64,000 nt of DNA from Curtobacterium sp. L6-1 (GCF_018885305.1 NZ_CP076544.1:1550001-1614000); one strand, 5' to 3'. Positions 1-8,304 are shown, counted from the first letter of the stretch. Notes: a model not told the origin generated them from the sequence alone. A program made the numbers and translations.

Positions 1-415
1 CGGTCGGCGCCGCCATCGGGTGGTTCCGGAACCAGCGGAGCAGCTCGCGCGGCTTGCTCCGGTCGGCGCTGGCGTCCCCACCACCGAGGAAGTCGCTGAA
101 CCCCTCGGGCGGCTCGACCTGGTCGCCGCGGTCGAACGCCATCGTCCAATCCGGGAACCGACGGGTGTGGATGGACTCCTCGACCAGCAGCCGGACCTCG
201 TCGTGCCGCGGGTCGCCGACGATGCGGCTGTACGTCGCCATCACCGCGTCGTGCGGCCCCTCGAGGAGCTGCATGAAGCGTCCGGCCCGGTGCACGAGCA
301 GCCCGGTCAGCCCGTCCTGGGTGTTCCGGACGCGGGAGTACTCGAGCACCTCTTCGAGCGCCTCGGCGTCGAACGGCTGGGTGGCCGAGCTCATGTAGAC
401 GAGTGACTGCAGCAT
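1..415 (-). CDS. BLUF-domain blue-light sensor (3' part missing)
   Basis: The - strand reads as a BLUF (blue light using FAD) domain from an ATG at 415: it opens MLQSLVYMSSAT, followed by RNTQDGLTGLLVH, FMQLLEG, IVGDPRHDEV and RRFPDWTMAF, which match the family in order (the S/Y-rich first strand, the N of the flavin pocket, the Q of the F-x-Q-x-L-E-G motif, and the RxFxxWxM strand). A GGAGG lies about 10 nt upstream of the ATG. The frame stays open to base 1, so the C-terminus lies outside the window. Residues after the domain (about 105 onward) look linker-like. No output domain is visible, as in short stand-alone BLUF proteins, but an effector beyond the edge cannot be excluded. It is divergent from the SNF2 helicase gene. 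Confidence 0.85.
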   Translation of the reverse strand, partial: MLQSLVYMSSATQPFDAEALEEVLEYSRVRNTQDGLTGLLVHRAGRFMQLLEGPHDAVMATYSRIVGDPRHDEVRLLVEESIHTRRFPDWTMAFDRGDQVEPPEGFSDFLGGGDASADRSKPRELLRWFRNHPMAAPT

Positions 416-487
416 GATGACTCATCCTCCCGTCTCCGGGGGCCCCGCGTGCTCCCCAGAACGGGGCTGATCGTCGGAGGGGCCTGG

Positions 488-493
488 CACGAT
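488..493 (+). promoter_or_regulatory. Possible -10 box of a leaderless SNF2 gene
   Basis: CACGAT sits 7 nt before the GTG at 500, the spacing expected if transcription starts at the first base of the start codon. No convincing -35 element is seen. Weak on its own; it gains some weight from similar spacing at other genes here (15982, 18309, 20359, 51689, 62224). Confidence 0.3.
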
Positions 494-499
494 GTCCCT

Positions 500-3400
500 G
501 TGCCAGCCGTCCCGATGATCGATGCCGTCGACGTCATCCGCTTCGTCGGACCGCAGACGTTCGGACGCGCCCGCGACGTCGTGCGCGCCGGCCTGGTCGA
601 GGACGCCACCTGGACCGACGAGGACGGCTCGATCACCGCGACCGTGGGCGGCAGCGCGGACGACCCGTACGAGGTCCGTGTCGAGACGACGATCGCCCGC
701 GGCGAGTTCGTCCGCCCGGTCCGCAGCCGCTGCACCTGCCCCCTCGGCGGCGAGTGCAAGCACGTCGCCGCCGCACTCCTCACCATCAACGCACGTGCCC
801 TGGCCGCGCAGGCCGGCCCGCGCACGCAGGCGCCCACGGCGCCGACCCCGGACTGGAGGCGCGACCTCGCCCGCCTCGCCGGTGACGACGACGACGCGGT
901 CGGGTCCGCAGGCCGACCTGCGCCGGGCGGGATGGGCCTCCAGTTCGAGCTGCGCGACGCCGTGCCGGCACGGCTCGCCGGCCGGGCGCGTGCCGCCGGT
1001 CGACCGATGCCGGTCGCCTCGCGCGCGGTGCGGCTCGGGGTGCGTCCGGTCAGCCGGAGCGCCGCGGGCAACTGGGTGCGTGGGCAGCTGACGTGGGGCG
1101 CGCTCCCCTACTCGATGAACCGGCTCGGTCTCGAACCCGAGCAGCACGGGTGGTTCATGCAGTTCGCCGCGCTGCACCGCGCCGGTGCCCTGGCCGGACT
1201 GCCGGGCGAGAGCGACTGGATCCACCTCGACGACTTCCGCAGTCCGCTCCTCTGGCCGTTGCTCCGGCAGGCGGGGCCGCTCGGCATCGCGTTCGTGACG
1301 GGCAAGCGCGAGGGCGGGGTGGACCTCGGCGTCGACGCGCGGGTGCTGCTCGACGCGACCCGGACGGCCGAGGGGCTCGTGATCGGCGCCAGCGCGGTGC
1401 TCGACGGTCGCCCCGTCGCCGAGGGTGCCGCCCGTGTCGTCGGTGACCACGGCGTCTACGCGTTCCGCGAGTCACCCGAGTTCCACGTCGCTCTCGCCCC
1501 CACCCCAGCACCCGTGCCGGAGGACCAGCGCCGGATGCTCGTCGACGCCGCGCGGATCACCGTGCCGACGGACGAGGTCGACGAGTTCCTGGCGGACTGG
1601 TCGCCGCGCCTCCGCGGCTCGCTCGGGCTGGTGAGCTCCGACGGGTCGCTGGAACTGCCGGAGCGCACACCGCCGGAACTCGTGCTCTCGGTGACGTTCG
1701 AGCCGGCCCGGGCGCCGCGGACGGACGACCGGGCGCACCTGCAGTGGCGCTGGACCGTCGACGGGCGGAAGGACCCGGTGTCGCTGCACGGGCCGCTGCC
1801 TGACCTGTCGGGTGTGCGGGCCGCCGACGACGACCACGTCCCGGGGCCGGGTGGCGGACTCGACTGGTTCGCGGACGGCACGATCGACGGTGCCGACGTG
1901 GCCGTGCTCGCGAACGAGCTGCTGCCCGCGCTGCCTGCGGCCGGCGTCCGCGTGGTCGTGCAGGGCGAGCGCGTCGACTACGAGCGGTTGAGCGGCCGAC
2001 CCCACATCCGGGTGACCACGATGCCGTCCGACAAGCACGACTGGTTCGACCTCGGGATCATCGTCAGCGTGAACGGCAAGGAGATCCCGTTCACGCCGCT
2101 GCTCCGGGCGCTCGCCAAACGGGACCGGCGGCTCAAGCTCGTCGACAACTCGTACCTGTCGTTGGCCGACCCCGCGTTCGACCGCCTCAAGGAGATCATC
2201 GAGGAGGCCCGCGAGCTCGAGGAGTGGGAGCCCGACCAGCCCCTCACCGTCACGCCGTACCGGGCAGCGCTGTGGGCGGAGTTCGACCAGCTCGCCGACG
2301 AGACCGAGCACGACGAGCGGTGGCAGGAGATCGCCGGACGGCTGCTCGACGCGACGGCGCCCACGGACCTCGCCGTCCCCGAGACCGTGCACGCCGAACT
2401 CCGCCCGTACCAACGCGACGGGTACGCGTGGCTGTCGTTCCTGGTCGAGCACGGGGTCGGCGGGGTGCTCGCCGACGACATGGGGCTCGGCAAGACCCTG
2501 CAGGTGCTGACGATGATCGCCGAGCGTCGGGCAGCGGCACCGGACGCGCCGCCGTTCCTCGTCGTCGCGCCGACCTCGGTGGTCGGGAATTGGGCGGACG
2601 AGGCCGCGAAGTTCGTGCCGTCCCTGCGGGTGACGACCGTCGCGGCGACCTCGCTCAAGGACCCGGCGCGGGTCGCCCGGTCGGCCGCCGCGTCGGACGT
2701 CGTCGTGACCTCGTACGCGCTGCTCCGTCTCGACGCACCGGCGTACCTCGACCTGACGTGGTCGGCGCTGCTCCTCGACGAGGCGCAGTTCGTGAAGAAC
2801 CCGCAGTCGCAGACGCACCGGGTCGCCGCCGAGGTCCGTGCGCCGGTGAAGATCGCCGTGACGGGGACGCCGCTCGAGAACGGGCTCGCGGACCTCTGGG
2901 CGCTGTTCTCGATCGTCACGCCCGGGCTGCTGTCCTCGTGGACGCGGTTCGGCGACGACTACGTGAAGCCCCTCGCCTCGCCCGAGCTCCAGGGCGCTGC
3001 GCGCAAGGAACTGACCGACCGGCTCCGGCGGCGCATCCGGCCGCTCATGCTCCGGCGGACGAAGGAGAGCGTCGCCGCCGACCTGCCCGAGAAGGTCGAA
3101 CAGGTCGTCCGCGTCACGCTCGACCCCGCCCACCGCGAGCTGTACGAGACGACGCTGAACCGGGAGCGGCTCAAGGTGCTCGACCTGGTCGACGACCTCG
3201 ACCGCAACCGGATGATCGTCTTCCGGTCGCTCACCCTGCTCCGGATGCTCGCGCTCTCCCCCGCCCTGGTCTCCGGCGACCACGACGACGTCCCGAGCGC
3301 GAAGCTCGACCTGCTGCTGGACGAACTCGAACAGCTCGCGGCCGAGGGGCGACGAGCCCTGGTGTTCAGTCAGTTCACGTCGTTCCTGCGGATGGTGTCC

Positions 3401-3799
3401 GACGCGCTCGACGCCCGCGGCGTCGCGTACGAGTACCTCGACGGCTCCACCCGCCGCCGCGGAGCCGTCATCGACCGCTTCCGCGACGGCACCGCGCCCG
3501 CGTTCCTGATCTCGCTCAAGGCCGGTGGCTTCGGCCTGACCCTGACCGAAGCGGACACCGTCTTCGTGCTCGACCCGTGGTGGAACCCCGCTGCCGAGAA
3601 CCAGGCCGTCGACCGGACCCACCGCATCGGACAGACGCGGTCGGTCACCGTGGAACGGCTCATCGCCGAGGACACCATCGAGGAGAAGGTGCTCGCGCTG
3701 GCCCAGCGGAAGGCGCAGCTGTTCGCCACCATGATCGACGACGACGCGCTCTTCGCCGAGGGGCTCAGCGCGGACGACATCCGCTCGTTGCTGTCCTGA
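500..3799 (+). CDS. SWIM zinc-finger SNF2-family helicase
   Basis: A Swi2/Snf2-type DNA-dependent ATPase of about 1099 aa. Near the N-terminus is a SWIM zinc finger, C78-x-C80-x5-C86-x-H88, typical of bacterial SNF2 proteins and thought to bind DNA or protein. A long middle region of unclear fold follows. The ATPase core has Walker A LADDMGLGKT (K665), the DEAQ box (D760) and a C-terminal helicase half with SLKAGGFGLTLT and QAVDRTHRIGQT. Likely role: cytoplasmic DNA translocase in repair or remodelling; no pathway can be read from the neighbours. Start choice: GTG at 500 lies 7 nt after a CACGAT -10-like box, suggesting a leaderless start. The frame is open upstream to a GTG at 449, and an ATG lies at 515. 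A strong hairpin follows the stop. Confidence 0.9.
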   Translation: MPAVPMIDAVDVIRFVGPQTFGRARDVVRAGLVEDATWTDEDGSITATVGGSADDPYEVRVETTIARGEFVRPVRSRCTCPLGGECKHVAAALLTINARALAAQAGPRTQAPTAPTPDWRRDLARLAGDDDDAVGSAGRPAPGGMGLQFELRDAVPARLAGRARAAGRPMPVASRAVRLGVRPVSRSAAGNWVRGQLTWGALPYSMNRLGLEPEQHGWFMQFAALHRAGALAGLPGESDWIHLDDFRSPLLWPLLRQAGPLGIAFVTGKREGGVDLGVDARVLLDATRTAEGLVIGASAVLDGRPVAEGAARVVGDHGVYAFRESPEFHVALAPTPAPVPEDQRRMLVDAARITVPTDEVDEFLADWSPRLRGSLGLVSSDGSLELPERTPPELVLSVTFEPARAPRTDDRAHLQWRWTVDGRKDPVSLHGPLPDLSGVRAADDDHVPGPGGGLDWFADGTIDGADVAVLANELLPALPAAGVRVVVQGERVDYERLSGRPHIRVTTMPSDKHDWFDLGIIVSVNGKEIPFTPLLRALAKRDRRLKLVDNSYLSLADPAFDRLKEIIEEARELEEWEPDQPLTVTPYRAALWAEFDQLADETEHDERWQEIAGRLLDATAPTDLAVPETVHAELRPYQRDGYAWLSFLVEHGVGGVLADDMGLGKTLQVLTMIAERRAAAPDAPPFLVVAPTSVVGNWADEAAKFVPSLRVTTVAATSLKDPARVARSAAASDVVVTSYALLRLDAPAYLDLTWSALLLDEAQFVKNPQSQTHRVAAEVRAPVKIAVTGTPLENGLADLWALFSIVTPGLLSSWTRFGDDYVKPLASPELQGAARKELTDRLRRRIRPLMLRRTKESVAADLPEKVEQVVRVTLDPAHRELYETTLNRERLKVLDLVDDLDRNRMIVFRSLTLLRMLALSPALVSGDHDDVPSAKLDLLLDELEQLAAEGRRALVFSQFTSFLRMVSDALDARGVAYEYLDGSTRRRGAVIDRFRDGTAPAFLISLKAGGFGLTLTEADTVFVLDPWWNPAAENQAVDRTHRIGQTRSVTVERLIAEDTIEEKVLALAQRKAQLFATMIDDDALFAEGLSADDIRSLLS

Positions 3800-3816
3800 C
3801 CGGGAGGCGCGGCACC
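3800..3816. repeat. 17-bp dispersed repeat, copy 1
   Basis: CCGGGAGGCGCGGCACC directly after the SNF2 stop codon is identical to bases 62109-62125, where it forms the left part of a hairpin. Both copies are intergenic. This suggests a dispersed REP-like element, although two copies of a GC-rich 17-mer could partly reflect composition. Confidence 0.45.
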
Positions 3817-3868
3817 GGTCCGGTACGGCGGCTCGGGCCGGCTCGGGGTCGGGCTGGTCGGCCGTGGT

Positions 3869-3901
3869 GTGTCCCGCGCCGCGCCGCGCGGCGCGGGACA
3901 C
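3869..3901 (+). terminator. Strong GC hairpin after the SNF2 helicase gene
   Basis: Perfect inverted repeat: left arm 3869-3883, right arm 3887-3901, 15 bp per arm with a 3-nt loop (CCG), lying 70 bp after the SNF2 stop. There is no T-tract, as is common in high-GC actinobacteria. It lies between two convergent genes and so could act in both directions. No other role is apparent. Confidence 0.6.
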
Positions 3902-3910
3902 GCGCGGCTG

Positions 3911-4020
3911 CGAGACACGCCCGTCTGCGCGAGACGCCGCAGACCTCCCGGGACGCCGCCGGATCCGGCGGCGTCTCACGTGGTCGGCGGCGTCTCGGCA
4001 GCGCGGCGGCGTCTCGCCGC
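3911..4020. repeat. Cluster of GAGACGCC/GGCGTCTC repeats with a 24-bp palindrome
   Basis: Between the convergent SNF2 and aldo/keto reductase genes the octamer GGCGTCTC occurs three times, with GAGACGCC once in the opposite sense and near-matches (GAGACACG, GGACGCCG). A perfect 24-bp palindrome, centred on GGATCC, spans 3952-3975. The arms can pair in several ways, giving alternative hairpins. It probably forms a bidirectional terminator region for the reductase gene, or a small intergenic repeat. No open frame here looks like a gene. Confidence 0.5.
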
Positions 4021-4026
4021 GGCCTA

Positions 4027-4806
4027 TCAGTTGCTCAGGGCGTCGATCCGCGCGATCTCGTCCGGCGTCAGCTCGAGGGTCGCGCCCGCGGCGTTCGAGC
4101 GGATGCGGTCCGGGTTGGACGACTTCGGGATGACGACGAACTGGTGCGCGACGTGCCACGCGACGATCACCTGGGCAGCGTCGGCGTCGTGCGCCTGCGC
4201 GATGTCCACGAGGGTCGGGTCCTGCAGGTTGCTCGCCTTGAAGGGGCTGTAGCCCTCCAGGACGACCCCGCGGTCGCGCAGGCCGTCGGCCACGGCACGG
4301 TCGAACTCCACCGGGCTCCAGCGGATCTGGTTCACGGCCGGCGTGGCACCGGTGGCGTCGATGAGCTCGTCGATCTGGTCGAGCGAGTAGTTGCTCACGC
4401 CGATCGCCTTCGTCAGGCCGGTCTGCTGCGCCTCCACGAGCTGCTGCCAGACGTCGGGGCGTGCCTCGCCGTTCGGCGGCCAGTGCACGAGCCACAGGTC
4501 GAGGTGGTCGAGGCCGAGCTGGTCGAGGCTCTCCTCGATGGTCTGTCGGACGCGGTCGGCGTTGTCCGGCGGCAGCTTCGTCGTGACGAAGAGGTCCTCG
4601 CGGGCCAGGCCGGACTCGGCGATCGCCTTCCCGACCCCGCGCTGGTTGCGGTAGCCGGTCGCGGTGTCGATGTGGCGGTAGCCGGCCTCGAGGGCGGCGG
4701 CGACCGCGGCGGGAGCGTCAGGCTCCTCGATCTGCCAGGTGCCGAAGCCGAGGAGCGGCATCGATCCCCCGGTGACGGGTACGGACGGTCGTGCGTAGTC
4801 GGTCAT
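4027..4806 (-). CDS. Aldo/keto reductase
   Basis: A 259-aa NADPH-dependent aldo/keto reductase of the AKR5 (2,5-diketo-gluconate reductase-like) type, which reduces aldehydes and ketones in the cytoplasm. The full catalytic tetrad is present: D47 and Y52 in HIDTATGY, K77 in VTTKLPP and H108 in WLVHWP. Strand and cofactor motifs GVSNYS, VNQIRWSP, GYSPF and IPKSSNPDRI follow in order. Length is normal for the short bacterial members (about 260-280 aa). It begins MTDYARPSVP at the only well-placed ATG. It appears monocistronic and faces the SNF2 gene. The substrate cannot be told from sequence. Confidence 0.93.
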   Translation of the reverse strand: MTDYARPSVPVTGGSMPLLGFGTWQIEEPDAPAAVAAALEAGYRHIDTATGYRNQRGVGKAIAESGLAREDLFVTTKLPPDNADRVRQTIEESLDQLGLDHLDLWLVHWPPNGEARPDVWQQLVEAQQTGLTKAIGVSNYSLDQIDELIDATGATPAVNQIRWSPVEFDRAVADGLRDRGVVLEGYSPFKASNLQDPTLVDIAQAHDADAAQVIVAWHVAHQFVVIPKSSNPDRIRSNAAGATLELTPDEIARIDALSN

Positions 4807-4930
4807 GGTCCCTTGCTACGCGCGCAGTCCATGACCGGTCCCAGGTGTGCGGAGCGGCGAGCAGAGAGGTGTCGGGGGCTTCCGCCAAGATCGACGGGTC
4901 CCCCGAGCACCACCAGGAGCACCACCGAGC

Positions 4931-5800
4931 ATGACGTCCCGCCGACGCCGCAGCCGCACCACCGTCCAGTCCTCGATCGTCACGCTCGTCGTCGCCGTGG
5001 GCGTCTGGGCGCTCCTGTCCTCCGGGGTCCTCTCCGCAGGCGCCGCTGCCGATGCCGACGCGGGCGCAGACTCGGCCCCGGGCGCCGGACCGACCACGAG
5101 CATCACGGACAGCACACCGGCCACCGGCACGGCACCGAGCGACGAGCCGACCATCGAGACCACGTCCGTCCCCGCAGCCAGCCTCGGGGAGCCGAGCCGC
5201 GCCTCCCGGCCGACCGGGACCGCCGCCGCCGCCGGTGGGACCAGGACCGACGCAGTCGCCGCCCGCGCCCTCCTGGCGACGCTGCCCGTCAAGGGCCGGA
5301 GCCCGTCGACCGGCTACGACCGCGAGGCCGACTTCGGCACCGCCTGGCTCGACGTCGACCACAACGGCTGCGACACCCGGAACGACGTCCTGGCCCGCGA
5401 CCTGACGCACGTCGTCCGGCAGGGGCCGTGCAGGGTTCTGTCGGGCGACCTCGTCTCCCCCTACACCGGCGCCGCGATCGCGTTCGTGCGCGGCAACACG
5501 ACCTCGACCCTCGTGCAGATCGACCACGTCGTCGCGCTCGAGAACGCCTGGCGGACCGGGGCCCAGCGGCTGAGCCAGGCCCAGCGGGAGGCGCTGGCGA
5601 ACGACCCGGAGAACCTGTTCGCCGTCGACGGTCGGTCGAACGCGCAGAAGCGGTCGGCCGACGCCGCGACCTGGCTGCCCGCGGCGAAGGGGTTCCGCTG
5701 CGAGTACGTCGCCCACCAGATCACGGTGAAGGCGACCTACCGGCTGTGGGTCGTCCCGGCCGAGCGCGACGCGATGGAGCGGGTCCTCAGCACCTGCTGA
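4931..5800 (+). CDS. Secreted HNH nuclease, DUF1524 type
   Basis: A 289-aa protein. The N-terminus has a basic stretch (MTSRRRRSRT), a hydrophobic helix at residues 16-38 and then a low-complexity Ala/Thr/Pro linker to about residue 105, the pattern of an exported or membrane-anchored protein. The C-terminal half is the HNH-like DUF1524 domain: a QIDHVVALENAW motif (D and H of the metal site) followed by NLFAVDGRSNAQK and a WLP segment. Secreted actinobacterial proteins of this type are presumed nucleases; the substrate is unknown. Start: ATG 4931 with CAGGAG at 4914-4919. The frame is open further upstream, but that part is not preceded by a better ribosome site and would bury the signal sequence. 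Confidence 0.82.
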   Translation: MTSRRRRSRTTVQSSIVTLVVAVGVWALLSSGVLSAGAAADADAGADSAPGAGPTTSITDSTPATGTAPSDEPTIETTSVPAASLGEPSRASRPTGTAAAAGGTRTDAVAARALLATLPVKGRSPSTGYDREADFGTAWLDVDHNGCDTRNDVLARDLTHVVRQGPCRVLSGDLVSPYTGAAIAFVRGNTTSTLVQIDHVVALENAWRTGAQRLSQAQREALANDPENLFAVDGRSNAQKRSADAATWLPAAKGFRCEYVAHQITVKATYRLWVVPAERDAMERVLSTC

Positions 5801-5872
5801 GCAGGAGCCGCCCGCACGTCGCGCCAGGCCACCTCGGCCCGCGCCACACCGCTCGCAGTCAGACGACACCTG

Positions 5873-5878
5873 TAGCGT
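5873..5878 (+). promoter_or_regulatory. Possible -10 box for the SDR gene
   Basis: TAGCGT lies in the 191-bp gap between the HNH nuclease and the SDR oxidoreductase, giving a leader of about 105 nt before the ATG at 5992. The same TAGCGT hexamer occurs before the helicase gene at 21108. No clear -35 is seen. Confidence 0.3.
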
Positions 5879-5991
5879 AAGTCGCGTCCGGCGGGCGTTC
5901 CGTCGGACCGGACTCGCCGCCCGGTGCCGCGACGCAGCGCACCGCCCCCGGACCCCGAGCCCTTCACCGTCGAAGACCGCAGGAGGCCTCC

Positions 5992-6795
5992 ATGACCGAC
6001 ACCAGCTCCACCAGCACCCGCTTCACCGACCGCGTCGTCCTCATCACCGGCGGCGGCTCCGGCCTCGGCCGCGCGACCGCCGTCCGGCTCGCCGCCGAAG
6101 GAGCGAAGCTCGCCCTGGTCGACGTGTCCGAGCCGGGCCTCGAGGGGACGAAGACCGCCGTGCTCGAGACGACGCCCGACGCCGAGGTGCTGACCACCGT
6201 CGCCGACGTGTCCGACGAGGCGCAGGTCGAGGCGTACGTCGCCGCCACCCGCGAGCGCTTCGGCCGCATCGACGGGTTCTTCAACAACGCCGGCATCGAG
6301 GGCAAGCAGAACCTCACCGAGTCGTTCACCGCCGCCGAGTTCGACAAGGTCGTCGCGATCAACCTGCGCGGTGTGTTCCTCGGGCTCGAGAAGGTCCTCG
6401 CCGTCATGCGCGAGCAGGGCTCCGGCATGGTCGTGAACACCGCGAGCGTCGGCGGCATCCGCGGCGTCGGCAACCAGTCCGGCTACGCGGCCGCCAAGCA
6501 CGGCGTCGTCGGACTCACCCGCAACTCCGCCGTCGAGTACGGCCGCTTCGGCATCCGCATCAACGCGATCGCCCCGGGCGCCATCTGGACGCCGATGGTC
6601 GAGAACTCGATGAAGCAGATCGACGCGGAGAACCCCCGCCGGGCCGCCGAGGACTTCATCCAGGGCAACCCCACGAAGCGCTACGGCGAGGCCCCGGAGA
6701 TCGCCGCGGTCGTCGCGTTCCTGCTCTCCGAGGACGCCTCGTACGTCAACGCCGCGGTCGTCCCGATCGACGGTGGCCAGTCGGCCGCGTACTGA
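5992..6795 (+). CDS. SDR-family oxidoreductase
   Basis: A 267-aa classical short-chain dehydrogenase/reductase: a cytoplasmic NAD(P)(H)-dependent alcohol or sugar oxidoreductase. Seen in sequence: cofactor-binding TGGGSGLG (residues 19-26), D in VADVS, NNAG (98-101), and the active-site S152 and Y165-x3-K169 (YAAAKHG), with a typical C-terminal region ending DGGQSAAY. The acidic D44 in LVDVS after the second strand favours NAD(H) over NADP(H). Start: ATG 5992 preceded by AGGAGG at 5981-5986, a strong ribosome site. Closest in style to 'glucose 1-dehydrogenase/3-oxoacyl-ACP reductase-like' proteins; the substrate is not predictable. A hairpin follows the stop. Confidence 0.92.
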   Translation: MTDTSSTSTRFTDRVVLITGGGSGLGRATAVRLAAEGAKLALVDVSEPGLEGTKTAVLETTPDAEVLTTVADVSDEAQVEAYVAATRERFGRIDGFFNNAGIEGKQNLTESFTAAEFDKVVAINLRGVFLGLEKVLAVMREQGSGMVVNTASVGGIRGVGNQSGYAAAKHGVVGLTRNSAVEYGRFGIRINAIAPGAIWTPMVENSMKQIDAENPRRAAEDFIQGNPTKRYGEAPEIAAVVAFLLSEDASYVNAAVVPIDGGQSAAY

Positions 6796-6802
6796 CCGTC
6801 CC

Positions 6803-6827
6803 GGCGAGCGGGCCCGTCCCGCTCGCC
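6803..6827 (+). terminator. Hairpin terminator after the SDR gene
   Basis: GGCGAGCGGG (6803-6812) and CCCGCTCGCC (6818-6827) form a perfect 10-bp stem with a 5-nt loop, 7 bp after the stop codon. There is no T-tract. Position and stability fit a Rho-independent-like terminator in a high-GC genome. Confidence 0.65.
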
Positions 6828-6835
6828 ACGGGCCG

Positions 6836-6914
6836 GGTCCTCGCCACGGCCCAGTCCTCGCGACAGCCCGGTCCTCGCGACGGCCCGGTCCTCGCGACGG
6901 CCCGGTCCTCGGCC
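6836..6914. repeat. 17-bp tandem repeat, about 4.6 copies
   Basis: Unit GGTCCTCGCGACGGCCC. Copies lie at 6836-6852 (one change), 6853-6869 (two changes), 6870-6886 and 6887-6903 (identical to each other), and a partial copy from 6904. The array fills the gap between the SDR terminator and the promoter region of the SseB-like gene. The length is not a multiple of three and no frame is used. It could vary in copy number between strains. Confidence 0.7.
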
Positions 6915-6990
6915 TGGAGGCGCGCCCCGCCACGACCGGCCGTCCCGCCGTGGCAGCATGGCCGGTGACACGACCGTGGAGGGGAACGCG

Positions 6991-7440
6991 ATGAGCGCGA
7001 ACGGAACGACCGGCTCGGCCTTCGGCCCGGGTGCCGAGGATGCGGTGCCGAACGACGCCGGTGAACTGCGACGTCGCATGAGCGAGTCAGCCGAGGGCTT
7101 CCTCGGCAGCGCCGCCTGGGTGCCGTGGAAGACCGACGGCGCCGACGGCGACCCCGAGGACGGCAGCGTCGCGCACGTCGTCATCCGCGACCGCCAGTTC
7201 GTGCCGGTCTTCACCGACCCGTCGGAGCTGCGGACGAGCCTCCCGGGCCTCGAGGCCCGCGCGACCCCGATGGCCGAACTCGTCAGCGCCCTGCCCGAGG
7301 AGTTCGGGATCGTCGTCGACCCGACCAGCGCCCAGGCCGCGAACTTCCTGCAGGCCGACGTGATCGCCGGGCTGCGCGAGGGCATGCACCGCGGCGTCCC
7401 GACCGACGACGACGCCCCGTCGGACTCCGACCCGGCCTGA
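6991..7440 (+). CDS. SseB-family protein
   Basis: A 149-aa cytoplasmic protein with the pattern of the SseB N-terminal domain: an early AAWVPW strand, VIRDRQFVPVFTDPSEL (the diagnostic 'PVFTs.e.l' strand-turn) and a late FGIVVDPTSAQA strand. The family's biochemical role is unclear. In actinobacteria these proteins are often encoded near others of unknown function. Start: ATG 6991, with GGAGGGG 7 nt upstream; an in-frame ATG at 6958 lacks a ribosome site. The stop overlaps the next ATG (TGATG), so it is probably translationally coupled to the GPP34 gene. Confidence 0.75.
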   Translation: MSANGTTGSAFGPGAEDAVPNDAGELRRRMSESAEGFLGSAAWVPWKTDGADGDPEDGSVAHVVIRDRQFVPVFTDPSELRTSLPGLEARATPMAELVSALPEEFGIVVDPTSAQAANFLQADVIAGLREGMHRGVPTDDDAPSDSDPA

Positions 7441-8120
7441 TGTCCGAGTCGCTCACGCTGCCGGAAGCGTTGGCGCTCCTGCTCCTCGACCCCGGCGGCC
7501 GACTGCTCGCCACCGGGCAGGCGTTCGACGCCGGGTTGGCCGGAGCGGCGCTCGGTGACCTCGCCCTCCGCGGACAGGTCTCGCTCGAGCGGAAGCGGGT
7601 CGTCGTCGCCAAGGCACCGCCCACGGGGAACCCGGCGATCGACGGCTTCGTGCACTTCCTCGAGGCCGCGCCGTCGCCGCGACGTCCCACCAGCTGGGTC
7701 TCGCGCCTGGGCAACCGGGGGCTCCGCGACGCCGTCCTCGGCGGCCTCGTCCACCGCGGGGTCCTCGCTCGTGAGGAGCGGCGCGTCCTCGGCATCTTCC
7801 CCTCGGTGCGGTGGCCCGAGCGTGACGGCGGTCCCGAGAAGGCCCTGCGCGCCGAGCTCTGGGCGGTCCTGCAGGGCCAGGCGGTGCCGACCCCGTTCAC
7901 GACCGCGCTCATCGGGCTCCTGCAGGCGACCCGGTCGCTGCGGACGCAGTTCGGCCCGCAGGACCGGGCGCGGGTGCGGTGGATCACCCAGGGTGACTGG
8001 ATCGCGGAGGCGGTGCGGTTCGTGATCCGGCAGGCCGAGTCCTCCGTTGGCGGCATCGACGGAGCGGACGGCGGCGGTGGCGGGGACGGCGGCGGCGGTG
8101 GGGACGGCGGCAGCAGCTGA
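7440..8120 (+). CDS. GPP34/GOLPH3-family protein
   Basis: A 226-aa protein of the GOLPH3/GPP34 family, whose eukaryotic members bind phosphoinositide; actinobacterial homologues are common and mostly uncharacterised. Seen: the N-terminal LTLPEALALLLLD motif, the helix AGAALGDLALRGQVSLERKRVVV typical of the family (shown as two parts, AGAALGDLALRG and QVSLERKRVVV), RGVLAREERRVLGIFP, and the late helical repeat with TALIGLLQAT. The final 30 residues are a Gly/Asp-rich tail (GGGGGDGGGGGDGG), probably disordered. The ATG overlaps the stop of the SseB-like gene, so the two form an operon. Possible roles in membrane association are inference only. Confidence 0.82.
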   Translation: MSESLTLPEALALLLLDPGGRLLATGQAFDAGLAGAALGDLALRGQVSLERKRVVVAKAPPTGNPAIDGFVHFLEAAPSPRRPTSWVSRLGNRGLRDAVLGGLVHRGVLAREERRVLGIFPSVRWPERDGGPEKALRAELWAVLQGQAVPTPFTTALIGLLQATRSLRTQFGPQDRARVRWITQGDWIAEAVRFVIRQAESSVGGIDGADGGGGGDGGGGGDGGSS

Positions 8121-8138
8121 CAGCGACGACGCCTCACT

Positions 8139-8155
8139 CTGCACCGTCGGTGCAG
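8139..8155. promoter_or_regulatory. 17-bp palindrome between GPP34 and the membrane protein gene
   Basis: CTGCACCG-T-CGGTGCAG: two 8-bp arms around one base, 18 bp after the GPP34 stop. With a 1-nt centre it suits a dimeric regulator site better than a hairpin. The 184-bp gap also holds TACGGT at 8281-8286 (possible -10) before the next gene. Confidence 0.35.
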
Positions 8156-8304
8156 CCCCGGCGGGTGGGCAGGAGGACCGACTCCCCGAGCAGGACATCC
8201 GGCTGCCCGGCGCCATCCGAACCGCACCAGAACTGGGGCTGCGCCGACCTGGGGGGTCCGGTCCAAACTGGTCCGGCTCGTACGGTGAACTGGGGGAAGC
8301 GACG

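Noticed and set aside
1472..4495. Long - strand frame of about 1000 codons across the SNF2 and reductase genes
   Set aside because: Antisense shadow: Arg/Gly/Asp-biased composition, no motif, and it overlies two genes with clear family motifs on their own frames.
2224..5880. Very long + strand frame of about 1200 codons
   Set aside because: Overlaps the SNF2, reductase and HNH genes; Arg/Pro/Ala-rich composition typical of an out-of-frame reading in high-GC DNA.
6836..6914. CRISPR array
   Set aside because: The 17-bp units are directly adjacent with no spacers and no cas genes are present.
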